Shown here: one piece after another, positions 34,068-34,920 of the stretch
Layout of the letters: every line of letters starts with the position of its first letter
Numbering within the stretch: position 1 is the stretch's first letter
Source: Sedimenticola sp.
GTDB lineage: Bacteria; Pseudomonadota; Gammaproteobacteria; Chromatiales; Chromatiaceae
Assembly (NCBI GenBank): GCA_027030425.1
Contig: JALVEW010000086.1
Location: forward strand, 1 to 34,920
Length of the DNA: 34,920 nt
Direction of reading: 5' to 3'
Position numbers and translations under genes: made by a program
Notes under the pieces: generated by a model
Seen by the model: only the letters and a program-made list of their open reading frames with translations
The model's database searches: none
Told to the model about the DNA's origin: nothing

Positions 34068-34571
34068 ATGACCGCCATTGCCGCCCGCAACTACCCTGCC
34101 ATGACCAAGGCCCTGGAACCCCAACTGTCCACCCTGGAAAAACGCCTGCTCAACGAGTACCAGAAAGGCTTTCCCCTCAGCGCCACCCCATACGCGGACA
34201 TCGCCCGGGAGCTGGGCGCTTCCGAGGCCCTGGTGTTGGAGATTCTCAGGCGCCTCAAGGACAAGGGCTACATCAGCCGCATCGGTCCGGTATTCAAGCC
34301 CAAAAAGGTGGGCACCAGCACCCTGGCGGCCATGGCCGTGCCCGCCGAGAACCTGCGCCAGGTAGCCGCCATCATCAGCAGCTACGAGGAAGTGAATCAC
34401 AATTACGAGCGGGAACACCACTATAACCTGTGGTTCGTTATCACGGCGCGGGACGAGGCGCATCTGCGCGAGGTGCTGGAAGAAATGGAAAGGCGCACCG
34501 GCTATCCGGTCATGGACCTTCCCCTGGAAGAACAATTCCACATCGACCTGGGCTTTCCCCTGTGGTGCTAA
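34068..34571 (+). CDS. nirD: Siroheme decarboxylase subunit NirD
   Basis: NirD/L/G/H proteins decarboxylate siroheme to didecarboxysiroheme, an early step of heme d1 synthesis. The 167-aa product has the Lrp/AsnC-like fold: winged helix (about 20-65, LEKRLLNEYQKGFPLSATPYADIARELGASE) and an alpha/beta domain with the NirD signature NHNYEREHHYNLWFV and a C-terminal HIDLGFPL. ATG 34068 is chosen because AGGA lies 8 nt upstream; an in-frame GTG overlaps the nirF stop. The next gene starts before its stop. Confidence 0.9.
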   Translation: MTAIAARNYPAMTKALEPQLSTLEKRLLNEYQKGFPLSATPYADIARELGASEALVLEILRRLKDKGYISRIGPVFKPKKVGTSTLAAMAVPAENLRQVAAIISSYEEVNHNYEREHHYNLWFVITARDEAHLREVLEEMERRTGYPVMDLPLEEQFHIDLGFPLWC

Positions 34572-34920
34572 ACGAAACCGAACAACGCCTCATCGGCCTC
34601 ATCCAGAGCGGCCTGCCCATCAGCAGCCGCCCCTGGGCGGATATCGCCCGGCAGATGAACCTGGACGAAGACGAGGTGTTGAACCAGGTGCGCAAGCTGC
34701 AGGAACGCGGCCTCATCAAGCGTTTTGGCCTGGTGGTGCGACACCACGAACTGGGTTACACCGCCAATGCCATGGTGGTCTGGGACGTTCCCGACGACCG
34801 GGTACGGGCCGTGGGCGAGGCCCTGGGCCGCCACGACTGTGTGACCCTGTGCTACCAGCGCCCCCGCCGCCTGCCCCAGTGGCCCTACAACCTGTTCTGC
34901 ATGATTCACGGCAAGGACAG
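34565..34920 (+). CDS. Second siroheme decarboxylase-type subunit (NirL/G/H), 3' end cut by window
   Basis: From GTG 34565, overlapping the nirD stop, the frame reads VLNETEQRLIGLIQSGLPIS, then a winged-helix ADIARQMNLDEDEV, and later LCYQRPRRLPQWPYNLFCMI followed by HGKD, a signature of NirL, NirG and NirH. At least 118 codons are open at the window edge. In the nirCFDLGHJE order it would be nirL or nirG, but the paralogues cannot be separated on this fragment. The start could also be the GTG one codon earlier (34562). Confidence 0.88.
   Translation, partial: MLNETEQRLIGLIQSGLPISSRPWADIARQMNLDEDEVLNQVRKLQERGLIKRFGLVVRHHELGYTANAMVVWDVPDDRVRAVGEALGRHDCVTLCYQRPRRLPQWPYNLFCMIHGKD

Overview
The window looks like a chromosomal segment of a denitrifying, CO2-fixing (chemolithoautotrophic) gammaproteobacterium, probably of the sulfur-oxidiser type. 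The grounds are the 5' part of a 16S rRNA gene with a gammaproteobacterial-looking leader and boxA, the gene order tyrS / M23 peptidase / anmK / erpA / argC / hemJ seen in that class, a form IA RuBisCO operon, and a cytochrome cd1 nitrite reductase locus. The assignment is by inspection only; no database was searched.

Positions 1-1100 hold the start of a minus-strand rRNA operon. Upstream of the 16S gene lie a leader with boxA and four tandem sigma70-like promoters, three of them of identical design (TTGACG, 16-bp spacer, TATAAT). A run of hairpins separates them from tyrS. Positions 1098-8630 carry tyrS (-), a LysM/OapA-like M23 murein endopeptidase (+), anmK (+), a periplasmic beta-propeller sensor fused to an active-looking GGDEF domain (+), and erpA (-).

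Positions 8819-17240 are dominated by one minus-strand gene of about 8.1 kb. It encodes a secreted mosaic protein (DUF11, SdrD-B and GEVED modules, then DUF11 again) ending in an IPTL-CTERM-like sorting tail. A consensus promoter next to a 15-bp palindrome drives it through a roughly 300-nt leader that contains several hairpins and an intrinsic terminator before the start codon. This suggests attenuation or a separate small RNA. Beyond it is the minus-strand cluster argC, DUF6776-like coiled-coil protein, bactofilin, then DUF4126 and hemJ on the plus strand. A pair of 25-bp inverted repeats and an A-type Fe-S carrier with an unusual Cys-rich tail follow.

Positions 21590-34920 form an energy and carbon block. 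nirS is followed by a NapC/NirT tetraheme quinol dehydrogenase fused to an ethylbenzene-dehydrogenase-like heme domain, and by a type-1 copper protein. Then comes the minus-strand operon cbbL-cbbS-cbbQ-cbbO-orf119 with divergent cbbR. After that are nirC, nirF, nirD and the start of a second nirD/L/G/H-type gene for heme d1 synthesis, which runs off the window. FNR/DNR-like boxes precede nirS and nirC, so the two nir arms that flank the cbb operon are probably co-induced under low oxygen and nitrogen oxides. Electrons could pass from quinol through the NapC fusion, and perhaps the cupredoxin or NirC, to NirS while RuBisCO fixes CO2. Unusual structures are listed as findings; none amounts to a demonstrated new system.
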